Assembly: GCA_009746045.1 (NCBI GenBank)
Contig: RPFO01000436.1
Span: 394,501-458,500 of the forward strand
Direction: 5' to 3'
DNA: 64,000 nucleotides
Source: Mesostigma viride
Lineage: Eukaryota; Streptophyta; Mesostigmatophyceae; Mesostigmatales; Mesostigmataceae
This document shows, piece by piece, positions 1-10,520 of this stretch (positions are counted from its first letter, which is position 1; every line of letters begins with the position of its first letter). The notes below the pieces were generated by a model. The model did not search any database. It was not told the DNA's origin and saw only the letters and a list, made by a program, of their open reading frames with translations. Position numbers and translations under genes: made by a program.

Positions 1-560
1 TCAAAGCATGCACTTGCGCAATATGTAGCGTGGCAAGGTCAAAGCATGTAGCGTGGCAAGGTCAAAGCATGCACTTGCGCAATATGTAGCGTGGCAAGGT
101 CAAAGCATGCACTTGTGCAATATGTAGCGTGGCAAGGTCAAAGCATGCACTTGCGCAATATGTAGCGTGGCAAGGTCAAAGCATGCACTTGTGGCAATGT
201 CAAAGCATGCACTTGTGGCAAGGTCAAAGCATGCACTTGCGCAATATGTAGCGTGGCAAGGTCAAAGCATGCACTTGCACAATATGTAGCGTGGCAAGGT
301 CAAAGCATGCACTTGCGCAATATGTAGCGTGGCAAGGTCAAAGCATGCACTTGTGGCAAGGTCAAAGCATGCACTTGTGGCAAGGTCAAAGCATGCACTT
401 GCGCAATATGTAGCGTGACAAGGTCAAAGCATGCACTTGTGGCAAGGTCAAAGCATGCACTTGTGGCAAGGTCAAAGCATGCACTTGCGCAATATGTAGC
501 GTGGCAAGGTCAAAGCATGCACTTGCGCAATATGTAGCGTGGCAAGGTCACAGCATGCAC
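1..560. repeat. Tandem array, 38-bp unit with a ~24-bp short variant
   Basis: The stretch is built from near-identical units containing GGTCAAAGCATGCACTTG. Long units add GCGCAATATGTAGCGTGGCAA (21 bases, split here as GCGCAATATG + TAGCGTGGCAA), giving a period of about 38 bp. Short units lacking the GCGCAATATGTAGCG part have a period of about 24 bp. Long and short units alternate irregularly, so the array grew by mixed-length duplications. It begins before the window. It probably lies in the intron after the FtsH-like exon ending at 893, because that gene runs leftward. No coding potential is seen. Confidence 0.9.
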
Positions 561-794
561 TAGCCCGGAGATTGCACAAATGTCGGGGGCACGGTGGCCA
601 AGCATGATCGAGGGTACACGAAAACCGGTTTGTCTCGTTGACATATGACACATAAAACAGGGTTACCATGCCACTGCCCCACGCACACACCACCAGCGCA
701 CGACGAAGGAATCAACGAGCAGTGGGCAAGACTACCCATCACCCATCAACACCCCTTCCCCTTCCCCCCCTCCCCCCCTATTTCCATATTTAAA

Positions 795-840
795 ACGCAC
801 ACCAACACCAGACAAGCTGATGACCACAAAGCTCAACAAC
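795..840 (-). repeat. Echo of the 3' end and donor of the FtsH-like exon at 893-1077
   Basis: The plus-strand stretch ACGCACACCAACACC followed by ACAAGCTGATGACCACAAAG matches, with scattered changes, 887-935, which is the real exon end and its donor (GTGCGT on the minus strand). The echo keeps the donor hexamer and lies about 90 bp into the intron. It is one example of the exon-echo pattern described in the findings. Confidence 0.6.
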
Positions 841-892
841 AATCAACAAAACACCATCCCCTCCCCCTCGCATTCTAGGGAAGAGGACGCAC

Positions 893-2175
893 CAGCCGAC
901 GCCGAACAAGCTGATGAGCAGGAAGCTCAGCAGGATCTCGCGCAGCAACTGTAGCGGCTTGGACCCGCCCCCCGCCCTGGCAGGGTCCACCAGCAGCACG
1001 TGCACGGGGCGCCGGTCGGTCAGCCCCACCGCCTGCAGGCCGTCTTTGCCCAGTGCCTGTGCTTGCATGCCCGACAGCTGGCGGTGTGGTTGGGGCGGGG
1101 GGGGGGGGGAATGGCAGTCACAGCATAACGAAGAAGGAGCAGGATAAGCCACATAGGGGGACACCAATGATGACGCCGGACGATCAACAACAGCCATAGA
1201 GAGACAGGTGCGCATGGTAGATTTCTGGCCTGCGCTGGTTGTCTCCTTGATGGTAGACACACATTTCGGCTGCCAGAACATTCCAGGAGACAGGCACACA
1301 GGTAAGCAGCTCGGATAAGATCGGATAGTTTTGTCTCATCTCGGATTAAATATGATGCATTCTTGACGAAATCAAATGAAACAAGAGCTCAACATTCCTG
1401 ATTCATTCCACCCTAATGAAATGAGAACGTTGTGGCACTACAGAGATTTAGTGTGACTTATCCTACCCGCGAGCCAGAACGCGACTGGCCGCCTTTTCTG
1501 TAATCCACTACAGTCACTCTAAAAGCGGGGAGACCGACTCACCCGCTCAACGAGGCCGCATGCTCTAGTCGATAGCATTAACTACGGTGACTTCAGTTGT
1601 TATAACTAGAGTTGCAGGTTCGATTCACCAGCTCGATGACCGCCGCGTGGTCTACAATACACTGTAACTAGGGTCACTGTGGCTTTGGTGATTGGATTGA
1701 CTCCCGGCGGCATTGTCCCGCGAGCTGCCCCGCTTGCTGTTGGCCATCGAATACTTGTCGCATCAGCCACAATCAGTACCACTACCATCTTATCAGTATA
1801 TAAAATCTTATCAGTATATATATAATCAGTACCACTTCCATCTTATCAGTATATATAATCTTATCAGTATATATAATCAGTACCACTACCATCTTATCAG
1901 TATATATAATCTTATCAGTATATATATATAATCAGTACCACCACCACCACGGTAGCGCAGCCTTGTAGCAACAAGGGTCGTTACAGCGCGAATGACCCGA
2001 CCCGCTCACCAGCTCGATCACGGCCACATTGTCCTGCGCGCTGCCGCGCTTGCTGTTGGCCATGGAATACTTGTCGATACCGTCCGTCAGCACCAGCGCA
2101 CGCATGTACTCCAACACGCACTCGGCGTCCCCCGCATACTTGCCCGTTTGGTAGCGCGTTACCATGGCCGCAGGG
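893..2175 (-). CDS. i-AAA protease (FtsH/Yme1-like), N-terminal exons, partial
   Basis: Two minus-strand exons join in phase. The upstream exon, 2010-2175 (55 codons), ends at CTG|GTGAGC. The downstream exon, 893-1077, starts in phase 0 at CAG|CTG and ends at TG|GTGCGT. The first exon reads GKYAGDAECVLEYMRALVL, which resembles the pre-membrane region of plant FTSH4 / mitochondrial Yme1 (the segment ending ...EYVKALV.V.RLD). The second contains RRPVHVLLVDP followed by a hydrophobic segment (EILLSFLLISLFGVGW), matching the conserved stretch before the single membrane span of i-AAA proteases. By family knowledge the protein would be a membrane-anchored hexameric ATP-dependent zinc protease of the mitochondrial inner membrane (or plastid, FTSH11-like). 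The AAA and HEXXH parts would lie off the left edge and are not seen. The 5' exons and start codon could not be located between 2176 and 3240. The call rests on N-terminal similarity only. Confidence 0.5.
1150..1265. repeat. Dispersed short repeat within the FtsH-like intron
   Basis: It holds the minus-strand motif ATCAAGGAGACAACCAGCGC and then AGGCCAGAAATC. The same motif recurs at about 4541, 12765, 14645, 57600 and 57660 beside LINE debris, so this is a scrap of an interspersed element, not coding sequence. Confidence 0.6.
1570..1645 (+). other. Possible tRNA-derived fragment
   Basis: AGTTGCAGGTTCGATTCACC contains a perfect RNA polymerase III B-box core (GGTTCGATTC), preceded by a tRNA-like stretch with a potential AGTT/AACT stem. 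The acceptor stem does not close well, so a functional tRNA is not supported. It may be a decayed tRNA or a SINE head. Confidence 0.25.
1645..1752 (-). repeat. Echo of the FtsH-like exon 2010-2175, split by an insert
   Basis: On the minus strand this reads as a degenerate copy of the last ~80 nt of the exon (matching ATGGCCAACAGCAAGCG). It is interrupted by about 75 bp of unrelated sequence and ends in GTCATCGAGCTG|GTGAAT, parallel to the real ATCGAGCTG|GTGAGC. It lies about 260 bp downstream of the real donor in the same intron. Confidence 0.7.
1786..1945. repeat. AT-rich tandem repeat (CTTATCAGTATATATAAT)
   Basis: Units of CTTATCAGTATATATAAT alternate with AATCAGTACCACTACCAT. The stretch is short-period and intronic in the FtsH-like gene model, with no coding signal. 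Confidence 0.8.
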
Positions 2176-2689
2176 CTGGTGGCGCGGGGGGGGGGGGGGG
2201 CGCGGGGGATCAGGGTCATGGGTTGTTAGGCCATTGCGCTGGGGGAGGGGGGGGAGGAAAGGGAGAGGCGCTGCTGGGTGATGGGTCGAGGGAGGGCCAC
2301 ACAATGTGTTAGGGGCTTCCTAATCTCCCTGGTTTCCTCAAGTCCCCCCCTTTCCCCCAATTTTCCAATGCCAGGGTAGAGTATGACGACAGCCGCAGGA
2401 ACACGGGGGGCGGAGGGTAATTGCATTTCTTTTGCCGTTCATGGCTAAACGTGTCACACTTCGCACATCCTGGTCACACGTGCTTGGATTCCACAATGAT
2501 TAGGCTTTCATCCCATCTGCTCAAAGTTCGTGAGTCGCGCAGCACACACATGTAAAACACCAACCAGATTAACACCTGGCAGGGACAAACAAATCAAGAC
2601 AGACAGGCTAGAGGCCCTTTTTCAGGGTGGCGCGTGGTGGGAGGTAGGGGGAGCAGTCAGGGTCCCTGGTGGTGGGTCCGACGTGGGTA

Positions 2690-3060
2690 ACGCCAGAACA
2701 TAAATAGGTACCCGTTCCAGTATGGAGCCGTGTTCCCTCCGGCGCGAGTGGCGCCAGGATTTATTAGGTACCCATTCCAGTAAACAAGTCTTCATTCCAG
2801 CACGGGAAACGCCAGCATATAAATAGGTACTCAATCCAGGAAAAACAAATAGGTGCTCATGCCGGCAACACCGGAATCTATCGCTGCACTAAACCAGCGT
2901 GGTAGTAGTATATAAGTAGCAGTTCATTACAGCAACACCGGAACCTATCGCTGCGCACGCGCTGCTAGCACACCAAGCACGCCGTGGTATGTTAATCGGT
3001 ATTCACTTCAGCAGCACCGGAACCTGTTGCTGTGCTAGCACACCAAGCACGCCGAGCAAC
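2690..3060. repeat. Imperfect repeats upstream of the FtsH-like exons
   Basis: Two loose repeat types are visible. One is AAATAGGTACYCRTTCCAG at about 2700, 2765 and 2820. The other is a ~70-bp unit with CAGCAACACCGGAACCTATCG at about 2860, 2930 and 3010. I see no gene in 2180-3245. The 5' exons of the FtsH-like gene may be hidden here but cannot be assigned. Confidence 0.5.
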
Positions 3061-3245
3061 TCGTGTGGGATCAAATGGTAGGCTTACACCACGGCTACCG
3101 TCGACCTTCCAACCGAGGCACGAGAACTGAGGTATCAATTTGTCATAGATATCAAAGTTTATCGATTTGTGGTGACTTGTGCGGATTCATTACTTAACAC
3201 ATAACAGCGTTACGTGAGCGTAAGTCCTCAGTACAGTCGAGTGCG

Positions 3246-3757
3246 ATGGGATGGGATGGGATGGATGGAGCTAGCTATCTAAGACCTAGTTACGGGGTTG
3301 TGGGCACCGCGGCCCGAATCACTGTGATAGCCATACTTGGTCACACGCGGAGCCCCCACTGGCTTGGGGGTGGTCTCCTTCATTACTGCCTGCCACCTAT
3401 CCTTGCGAACCATCTGCCTCCAGACATGCCAGGGGGCTGCCCTGGCGTGAGCCCATGGCGACGTGGGTAGCACATGTCCATGCCGAGTCCATCACGAAAA
3501 GTCCACGGGAGGCGGCCCTGCCGCGCGCGGCCTGGGGCACGCCAGGTGAGGACAAAACGCCCAGGTTGGGCGGCCTTGGTGCCAGCTAGTCTATCTATCG
3601 TGTCTACCTGATCTGTGCGTGCGAGGTGCCCGGCTAGGCCCAGGCGCCTGTGCCTAATCATATGGGAAGCATAGGGCAAATCAGCATACAAGTTATGTTG
3701 ACGAACTGAACCAAAACATGACCGCGACCATAAATGGAAGCCAGGGCACATGGCCAA
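3246..3757 (-). pseudogene. LINE ORF2 C-terminal relic
   Basis: The minus strand encodes, with at least one frameshift, MIRHRRLGLAGHLAR and, further on, WRQMVRKDRW. The spacing (R-HRRL-W/L-AGH-AR, then tryptophan- and lysine-rich segments) is that of the C-terminal region of non-LTR retrotransposon ORF2 proteins, past the reverse-transcriptase domain. The last ~150 nt (VRKDRWQ...SDSGRGAHNPVTR) is repeated on the plus strand at 13830-13985, so both belong to one family. The piece is 5'-truncated and non-functional. Confidence 0.65.
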
Positions 3758-3767
3758 ACATTTACTC

Positions 3768-4232
3768 TACAGTACGGCATGATACAGTACGGCACGACAC
3801 AGAACAGCACGACACAGTACGGCACGATACAGTACGGCATAACACAATACGGCACGATACAATACGGCACGACACAGTACGGCAGGATACAGTACGGCAT
3901 GACACAGTACGGCACGACACAGTACGGCACGATATACTACGGCATGACACAATACGGCACGACACAGTACGGCACGATACAATACGGCATGACACAATAC
4001 GGCACGACACAATACGGCACGACACAGTACGGCACGATACAATACGGCACGACACAGTACGGCAGGATACAATACGGCACGACACAGTACGGCACGACAC
4101 AGTACGGCACGATACAATACGGCACGACACAATACGGCACGACACAGTACGGCACGATACAGTACGGCACGATACAGTACGGCACGACACAGTACGGCAC
4201 GACACAGTTCGGCACGATATACTACGGCATGA
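3768..4232. repeat. 15-bp tandem array (ACGGCACGACACAGT)
   Basis: About 31 copies of a 15-bp unit, with variants at three positions (CACGATACAATACGG, CATGACACAGTACGG). Because 15 is divisible by 3, all frames stay open on both strands. The resulting long ORFs (YGTTQ-, RHDTV- or SCRTV-type) are artefacts. Confidence 0.9.
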
Positions 4233-4606
4233 CAGCCTGCCAGAAGGTACCAAGTGCCGAGTGCCAGAACTTACAGCGGCCCTTAATGGCATCGCTAGCA
4301 CGCACGACGCAGGCATAGCAATCCCAGCCACTGCCCAGGGGGACTGGCACTGGTCAGTGCTGGATTACCAACCAGCACCAACCATCAGCCAACAAGTTCA
4401 CTGCCTACAACAAACGGCCAGCCGCATGTTGCCCTGAGATGGTACTTGCAAGCATGTGAGCGCAGGTACCCGGAATACTGATGAGACACCCAGCTCAGGT
4501 TTGACACTATTATAGGAAAGTGACCGGAATACCGATGAGACAATCAGCGCAGGCCAGAAACACGGTTGTACGGTGTCAGCTTGAGCTACAGAGGCTTCGT
4601 CACCAC
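4233..4606. other. No gene seen; one dispersed motif copy
   Basis: The stretch lies between the 15-bp array and the small gene. It holds one copy of the AGCGCAGGCCAGAAA motif near 4547. It would be 3' UTR for the minus-strand gene that ends at 4607; a TGTAA (minus strand) lies near 4267. Confidence 0.4.
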
Positions 4607-5098
4607 TTACTCAGTCTTGTTCAGCAACCGGTAGTAGGCGGCTTGCTTAGCGGCGTCTCCCGGCGCGTTGTCAGCAGCAATTCTCAAACTCTCGAGTTTC
4701 GATTTCCTCCGTTGTAGCATCCATCGGTTGACGGTGGCCACGCCATTCTCTAATACGGGAACCCGCGCGATGGCCCCTCTGAGAAATTTCACTGGTGCAG
4801 AGGCCCAATTCGGTTTCTCACCAGCCTTGTCACTCACGGATGCGCCGCCTTCTACCGATGTGGGCTGCCCAGGCTCGCCTGCCCGCTTGCTGTCGATAGA
4901 ATCATCCGGGACTGACGCGGCTGAAATAATCACAGCTTTCTTGTGTCGACGGGATGGGCCCACGTACGCTGGGCGAATAGACAAGCGAAGCTCGGCCCCC
5001 CCATCTCCGCGCCGAAGTACACAACTGCGTAACGGGAGCTTAGGGTACTGACTCGTTGTGGGGCAAGCCCAGGCCATAACCGCTGGGGAGTTAGCCAT
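4607..5098 (-). CDS. Small protein with plastid-transit-like leader, unknown function
   Basis: A single-exon frame of 163 codons from ATG 5096-5098 (MANSPAV). Residues 1-60 are rich in Ser, Arg, Ala and Pro, poor in acidic residues, and end in RRHKKAVIISAAS, which is typical of an algal/plant chloroplast transit peptide with cleavage near ISAAS. The mature part is hydrophilic, then runs into a compact C-terminus (PVKFLRGAIARVPVLENG, later RRKSKLESLR and AAYYRLLNKTE) that looks like a short basic helical domain. The frame extends upstream only through a GTG, so I chose the ATG. I do not recognise the family. No intron is needed. The gene is isolated between repeats. The leader makes plastid location likely; the role is unknown. 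Confidence 0.5.
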   Translation of the reverse strand: MANSPAVMAWACPTTSQYPKLPLRSCVLRRGDGGAELRLSIRPAYVGPSRRHKKAVIISAASVPDDSIDSKRAGEPGQPTSVEGGASVSDKAGEKPNWASAPVKFLRGAIARVPVLENGVATVNRWMLQRRKSKLESLRIAADNAPGDAAKQAAYYRLLNKTE

Positions 5099-5599
5099 CT
5101 GATAATTGCCGGCACCAATGGACTCTAGCACCTCACAACAAATAAAATTCCGACAATATACGACTAATACAAGCAGTTGCTGGCTTACTGGCTACTCCGT
5201 TCTACTCTGGACATGAATATATCTGCCACGATAGCATCTCCCTTATATTTCACAAAGCTGGCATGTATTACAAAGCCTCCATTCCAATTCACCGATCAAC
5301 CCGCCACAGCGACCTAGCGTGGGGTGACTAGAAAGGCGCTATTAGCATAAACGCGCGCTGTCTGTGTCACTGACTCGGACTACACCGCTACGGGAAATTA
5401 TACCGGAAAGCCGCTACGGGGCAAATTACACCGAAAGGCCGCTGGAGGACGGTCGGTCAGTAATACTCGAGGGCAGAGGCCCTCGAGGCCTCGACGTAGC
5501 AACAGCCCTGGTCTTGTTGCTACGTACCAGCGTTGGGTTAAGAAGCTAGGACTCCGTACACCGCCCGCATTGGAAGTTCTAACTAAATAATTAGCTTCT

Positions 5600-5930
5600 G
5601 GAAAATGTTCTGGCTGAAAACCATAAAAAAAACAAAAGAAAATTAATTAATTAACTCCGGGGGCTGAGGACTGGACTCAACAAACAAACAAACAAAATTA
5701 ATTAATTAACTCATGTGGGCTCTGGGTATCACTGACCTCCACTGACTCTAGCCTATGGCCGCCGAAGGGGGGCCGCCGGGCCGGATTGCCGGCCGAATTG
5801 GGGACGGCGTGTACGATATCTACCAAACAAACAAAAGAAATTTATTAATTAAATAAGTACCCATGTGCCTTGAACGGCTGTAGGACAAACAAACAAACAA
5901 AAGGTTTTAATTAAATAATAAAAACCCGGG
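5600..5930. repeat. Four (AAAC)n + TTAATTAA repeat ends
   Basis: Near 5620, 5680, 5825 and 5885 the sequence shows runs of CAAACAAACAAA followed by a TTAATTAA-like tract. Two of them continue into a similar flank (CATGTGGGCTCTGG or CCATGTGCCTTG). This looks like repeated tails of a retroposed element. From 5100 to 5600 I see no gene; 5360-5500 holds a short doubled GCCGCT[AG]CGGG segment. Confidence 0.5.
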
Positions 5931-6119
5931 ACTCTAACTGGCTCCCCAACAAACAATCCAGGGTTATTCGTAATGCAAATACGGCAAAAATTGACCCATA
6001 ATAACAAACTTCCAATGCGGAGGGTGTAAGCTTCGGATTGCTGGTCTGAGAGTGGTCTCCAGCTGAATGGCGGGTGCGGACTGCCATAATCATGGCACCA
6101 CAGTGACCACACGTGGAAT

Positions 6120-6140
6120 TGTGCGGCCGTAAGCTTTCGC

Positions 6141-6181
<41 letters not shown>

Positions 6182-6450
6182 GCCCACGCCGCGCTTAAGC
6201 TAGTTGTGCGGTATACAACTAACTAACTAAGCTTACGCATGGTTGCAAAAATGCACGTACGACTTTTTATTCGATTATTGGCCAGTACTAAGGACACATC
6301 GCGGGTTGACACCGAGCACGGTTGCCGTTACTATATATATCCGGCCCTCGGCCACTATAGATTCTCTGCTGCCCATGTGCGGCGTGGGACACAACAACAA
6401 ACACAACAACAACAACCACGGTTGCCGTTGAAAACTCAACTCAACGGTTG
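6120..6450. repeat. Dispersed element with (TTG)n/(CAA)n tails
   Basis: (TTG)14 at 6141-6182 abuts CCCACGCCGCGC. At 6370-6420 CCCATGTGCGGCGTGGGA leads into CAACAACAA-rich sequence in the opposite orientation. The same CATGTGCGGCGTGGGA + (CAA)n junction recurs at 36360-36405, and its inverse at 35860-35900. This marks a dispersed repeat family with a trinucleotide tail. Confidence 0.6.
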
Positions 6451-6739
6451 CCGAGGGTACGGCATGTGACGCGACGCGATGCAACGTGGCGCGAGGTTGG
6501 AAGTTGCTCCAAGAAATTTCGCCGTCTGGGCCAGGTCTGGGCACACCGTGGACACGTGACCCCATCGTATAGCCCAGCCGATGCTCTAACCGTCCTAAGA
6601 AACGCTCAGAATTTGCCTAGTAATCAAACACGTGGCAGTCTCAAGAGACGAATTTGGAACTTGACCCGCCAAAAATTAGCAAAAACTAGTGTCACCCGCT
6701 GGCTTCGCCCAGCCCAAAACAGGGTCCCTTTTTTTGGCA

Positions 6740-7255
6740 GTACTTCGCCCCGCTGCCCGCTGCCCGCAGCCCGCAGCCCGCTGCCCGTTGCCCGCTGCCC
6801 GCTGCCCGCTGCCCGCTGCCCGCTTCCCGCTGCCCGCTGCCCGCTGCCCGCTGGAATAGTACGCTGCGAGCGAATTGGTGCGCAGTACGCTGCCCGCTGC
6901 CCACTGGAATAGTACGGTGCTCGCTTCGCTGGCGGATTGGTGCGCAGTACGCTGCCCGCTGCCCGCTGGAATAGTACGGTGCTCGCTTCGCTCGCGGATT
7001 GGTGCGCAGTACGCCGCCCGCTGCCCGCTGGAATAGTACGGTGCTCGCTTCGCTCGCGGATTGGTGCGCAGTACGCCGCCCGCTGCCCGCTGGAATAGTA
7101 CGGTGCTCGCTTCGCTCGCGGATTGGTGCGCAGTACGGTGCTCGCTCGCTTCGCTCGCTCGCCGCGCGCAGCGCACAGCTCGCTGCGCTCGCCGTGCGCT
7201 GCGCGCCAGGCCGCTTTCAGCGGCCGCTCGCTCGCTTCGCTCGCTCGCTGGGATT
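6740..7255. repeat. GC-rich nested repeats (7-bp, 62-bp, GCTCGCTTCGC)
   Basis: 6745-6855 is a 7-bp CCCGCTG array. 6856-7138 carries about four and a half copies of a 62-bp unit (GCTGGAATAGTACGGTGCTC plus GCTTCGCTCGCGGATTGGTG). 7139-7255 is short palindromic GCTCGCTTCGCTCGC sequence. The ORFs here are artefacts. Confidence 0.85.
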
Positions 7256-7901
7256 GGTGGTTAGTTATTCCGGTTGTTATGGATTGGCGGGGAAGTTGCG
7301 ATGCCCTGGATAGTGCGGGATTACCTTACATTGCTAAATTAATATATAGGATTACTTCCCCGTGCGGGTCGCTCAGCCCGCCTGGCTTGCAGCGAGCAGC
7401 ATACTGCACGTCACAATTTTCCCTCTCAAATTTTTCCGGACAATAAAAGTCCATCCAAAACTGTCGTTTTTTCCATCCAAAACAGTCGTTTCGTCAACGG
7501 CAGCCATAACATAAAGCAATGCGCGGTGCGACGAGACGTCGCCATGGAGCTGTTTCTGTAAGGCCTTGCTGAGCTCATAAGGGATGCTTGTGTCAAAGAA
7601 ATGACAGCGAAGCTTTGAGGGTTCTTTCGGATGCACTATGGTTTAGTAGCGGTTTTAGCCCCTGCCCAGCGGGGGCCGTGAGGATGACGTCGGTGACTTG
7701 TAGCATAAAACCCGGTGCTGTGGCTAATCAGAAAAGATTGAGACGACAAAGAACACCGGGGCAAATTGCCGTGCGAACATCGTTTGACGCGCTTTTTCGA
7801 TGTGTTGACACCGCAGCTTTGAATATTAGCGGAGAAAAATTCTGCCGTTGTCGGTCTCGAGCGTTAATTTGGCCGTCTAGGTAGCAATTACCGGGTCCAC
7901 C
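7256..7901 (+). promoter_or_regulatory. Upstream region / 5' leader of the 872-aa gene
   Basis: Non-repetitive sequence before the ATG at 7902. It carries a minus-strand ORF (7373-7636) and a plus-strand ORF (7588-7884) with no recognisable protein character, so I treat it as promoter and 5' UTR. The start context CCACCATGGC is a good Kozak match. Confidence 0.35.
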
Positions 7902-10096
7902 ATGGCAGATTCTGATTCCCCCACGGGATCAGAATCAGATGATTCGCAACACTATTTTACTGACGCGAGAGAGCAGTTTGAGGAGTATTTGGAGCGGGAC
8001 GAGGCCGTTTCGCCGTCGCCCCAACGCTTGACGGACGAGGAGCGCGCCCCTGCCGATGATTCCCCTCGCCGGGGCTCATCCCCCCGCTCGAGCATGGAGC
8101 ACGATATTAGCGAAGTATGGGACGATGAAATCATCCCCCGCGAGGAGTGGCGCCCGACGCTTCCCTTCATCCCTGAGGGGGAGGTCGCTCTCTACCCGGC
8201 CGGCGAGATGCTGAGCGGCGGCGACAGCCCCGAGCCGCGGGCCGAGTCGCCCCCCTACGCGCTCCTCTCTCAGCTCGCCTCCAAGGAGATGCTCGAGTGC
8301 CGCATCTCGGGCCTCGAGGTCGCCCTCGAGTACGGCCAGGACGAGCTGGACGCGTTGGCCGACGCGCTGTCATCCTCTGGCGGCCACGCTAAAGCCGTCA
8401 TTCGCTACGCCGAGATCTGCAAGTCCATCACGTCCGCGTTCGTCTCCTCCGCCCAGTCCCTCTCCCAGTCCTCCAACGGGATGCTCTCAACCCACGCGGC
8501 CCTTCTGGCCAAGGCATCGGGCCCCACCACGGGCCGCCGCGTAAGCCTCTCGAGTAGCATCAACTCCCAGGGCGGCTCCGGTTCCTTTGACTGCGCGCAG
8601 TGCTGCCGGCTGGCGGACTCCCTGGAGCAGCTCCGGGAGCACTGCGAGTCTCAGGAGCAGACGGTCTCAGCCGCGTCCCGCATGCTGGCGGCGTCACAAG
8701 CCGTGGGCAAGAACCTGGCCCACGTCGTCGACACGCTCCTGTCGGCATCCCAGGCGTCCCTGCAGATGTGCGAGCTGCTTGAGAACCGCGGCGTGGGGCT
8801 GCAGACCGCCATCACGTCCATGCACCGCGAGCTGGACCGGCTCAGCGGCCACCTGGGGATCGTGCTCACAGGGCGCGCCAGGGGGGGCAACCACGCCAAG
8901 GGCGGCGCCAGCAAGGACGCGCTGAACGAGGGGTACTGGAAGGGAGGTGTGCTGGGGGGAGATGATCTGACGTTGGCGGAAGGGAAGATGACGTCAGCAG
9001 GGTTGGATGGCACAGAAAAAGGGGCATCACCAGACTTGAAAGGCAGTGGCGGTTCGCCGGACGGCCCCAGGGGTTGGACGGGGGCGGAGAAACCCCTCCC
9101 TGACGCGGACGGTGGCGCCAGAGACGTGGCCAGGGACGGCCCTGACCCCCGTGCTGTGAGCATCGAGCCGTCTGATGAGAAAGGCTTGGCTAGTTTGCGG
9201 GGCAACCACGCGCATGTTGGTGGTGGTAGCAGTAATAGCTCAGCGGGTGGGGCACGTGGTGGCAGTGGTACGGTGTCCAGTAGCAACGGTGGTAGCCCTT
9301 CATCTGGGGGTGTATCCTCTCTTGGGGATGCTCCGTCGGGTAGAAGCGCGAGTGCCCGTGTGGGGTTGAAGCTGGGGGATTTGGGGAGTAAAGGGGCAGC
9401 CGGAGCGGCCAGCGGGGGGGCGGAAAAACGAGTGGGGGGTAGTGGGGGGAATGCAGGCGGGGACAAGGGTGGCAACTCCCAGGTGGGGACAAGTGCTCCT
9501 GTTCCGGCGGCAGGTAGAACCAGTGTGGCTGCAGGGTCCTCCCCACCACCTGGCGTCACGACGAGGGCAGCTGGGGCGGGTGCTGGGATTAACACTCGGC
9601 CGGGTAGTGGGACGCCGCCGCTGGCACCCAGCCCTCCCAAGTCCAAGAATTCTGATCCTGAAGACCAGGCATCTCTGCTGATCAGGCTGAGGAGTGGCGT
9701 GGTGGCGCCCACTGGGAGGCTGGTCCGCCCTGCGCTGCTTCGCACCCGGTCTGATTCTAGCACCGCTGCGGGGCCGCGGCCCAACTCTGCAGGCAGCGGA
9801 GCAAAGGGGGGGCTTGGGGGTGGGGGCGGCAGTGGCAGTTACCCTAATATTGACTCCGCCACGCAGGCGGCGAATGCTGACTCAAACGCCAATTCTGACG
9901 CTGATCTGGGCGGCAATGCCAGCGTTAGTGCGAGTGCTACCAACAATCATGGCGCCGCGTTGAACCGTACGTCGGGTGCTAATTCAGGTGCTGGGACTGC
10001 AGCGTCGGCAAACTCGGGGGCAGGCCCCGGTGTCCGTGACGGCAGCCATGGCGCCGCGGTTGCTGGCAGTGCCGTCAGCAGCCGTAACAACAACAT

Positions 10097-10184
<88 letters not shown>

Positions 10185-10520
10185 GGTAGCAGTAGCAACA
10201 ACGGCAGCCAGAACAGCGGCAGCACCGGCGTTGGTGCTGGCAGTGGTCTCGGGCGTGCCAACAGTGGGGGCCAGTGGAGCCTGCTGATCCCCGAGTACAA
10301 ACTATGGGATACGAATAGCTCTGGGGGTGGGGACCCCATGACTGAGCCGGGCAGCCCCAGTCTGTCAGGGTTCCAAAGGGACCGGGCCGCTAGGGAGCGT
10401 GTCACGATACTGGGCCCGCCGCCCGAGGACCTGCACCTGCTGACGTCGGCGCTGACGCGTCAGCGTCAGCGGCTCAAGGGGCTGCTGGCGGAGGCGGATG
10501 GCTGGCTGCGGTCACCGTGA
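7902..10520 (+). CDS. Large Ser/Gly-rich protein with helical N-terminal region, unknown
   Basis: An uninterrupted 872-codon frame in an otherwise intron-rich region. Residues 1-95 are acidic and Ser/Pro-rich (MADSDSPTGSESDDSQHYF). Residues ~105-330 are a low-glycine region rich in Leu, Ala and Gln, with heptad-like spacing (LLSQLASKEMLECRISGLEV; LADSLEQLREHCESQEQ) and a CAQCC motif, probably helical bundles or coiled coil. Residues ~330-790 are Gly/Ser/Ala/Asn low complexity, including ~29 consecutive serines. The C-terminal ~45 residues return to ordered sequence (ILGPPPEDLHLLTSALTRQ, ending AEADGWLRSP). Ordered ends around a disordered middle suggest a scaffold or regulatory protein. I recognise no family. 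The Kozak context is good. A TGTAA lies near 11209, about 690 nt past the stop. Confidence 0.75.
10096..10182 (+). repeat. AGC microsatellite coding polyserine
   Basis: About 29 AGC codons in a row inside the 872-aa gene, flanked by Asn- and Ser-rich codons. It is length-variable by nature, and in frame as assembled. Confidence 0.9.

Noticed and set aside
1570..1645. Functional tRNA gene
   Set aside because: B-box is good but the acceptor and D stems do not close; kept only as a low-confidence fragment.
3768..4232. CRISPR array
   Set aside because: Head-to-tail repeats without unique spacers; eukaryotic context. Same for the 35-bp and 46-bp arrays.
3718..4437. Long ORFs in all frames over the ACGGCACGACACAGT array
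   Set aside because: A 15-bp period keeps frames open on both strands; peptides are pure repeat.
7373..7636. 87-aa minus-strand ORF upstream of the 872-aa gene
   Set aside because: No recognisable domain, likely chance in the promoter/5' UTR; could not be excluded as a small gene.
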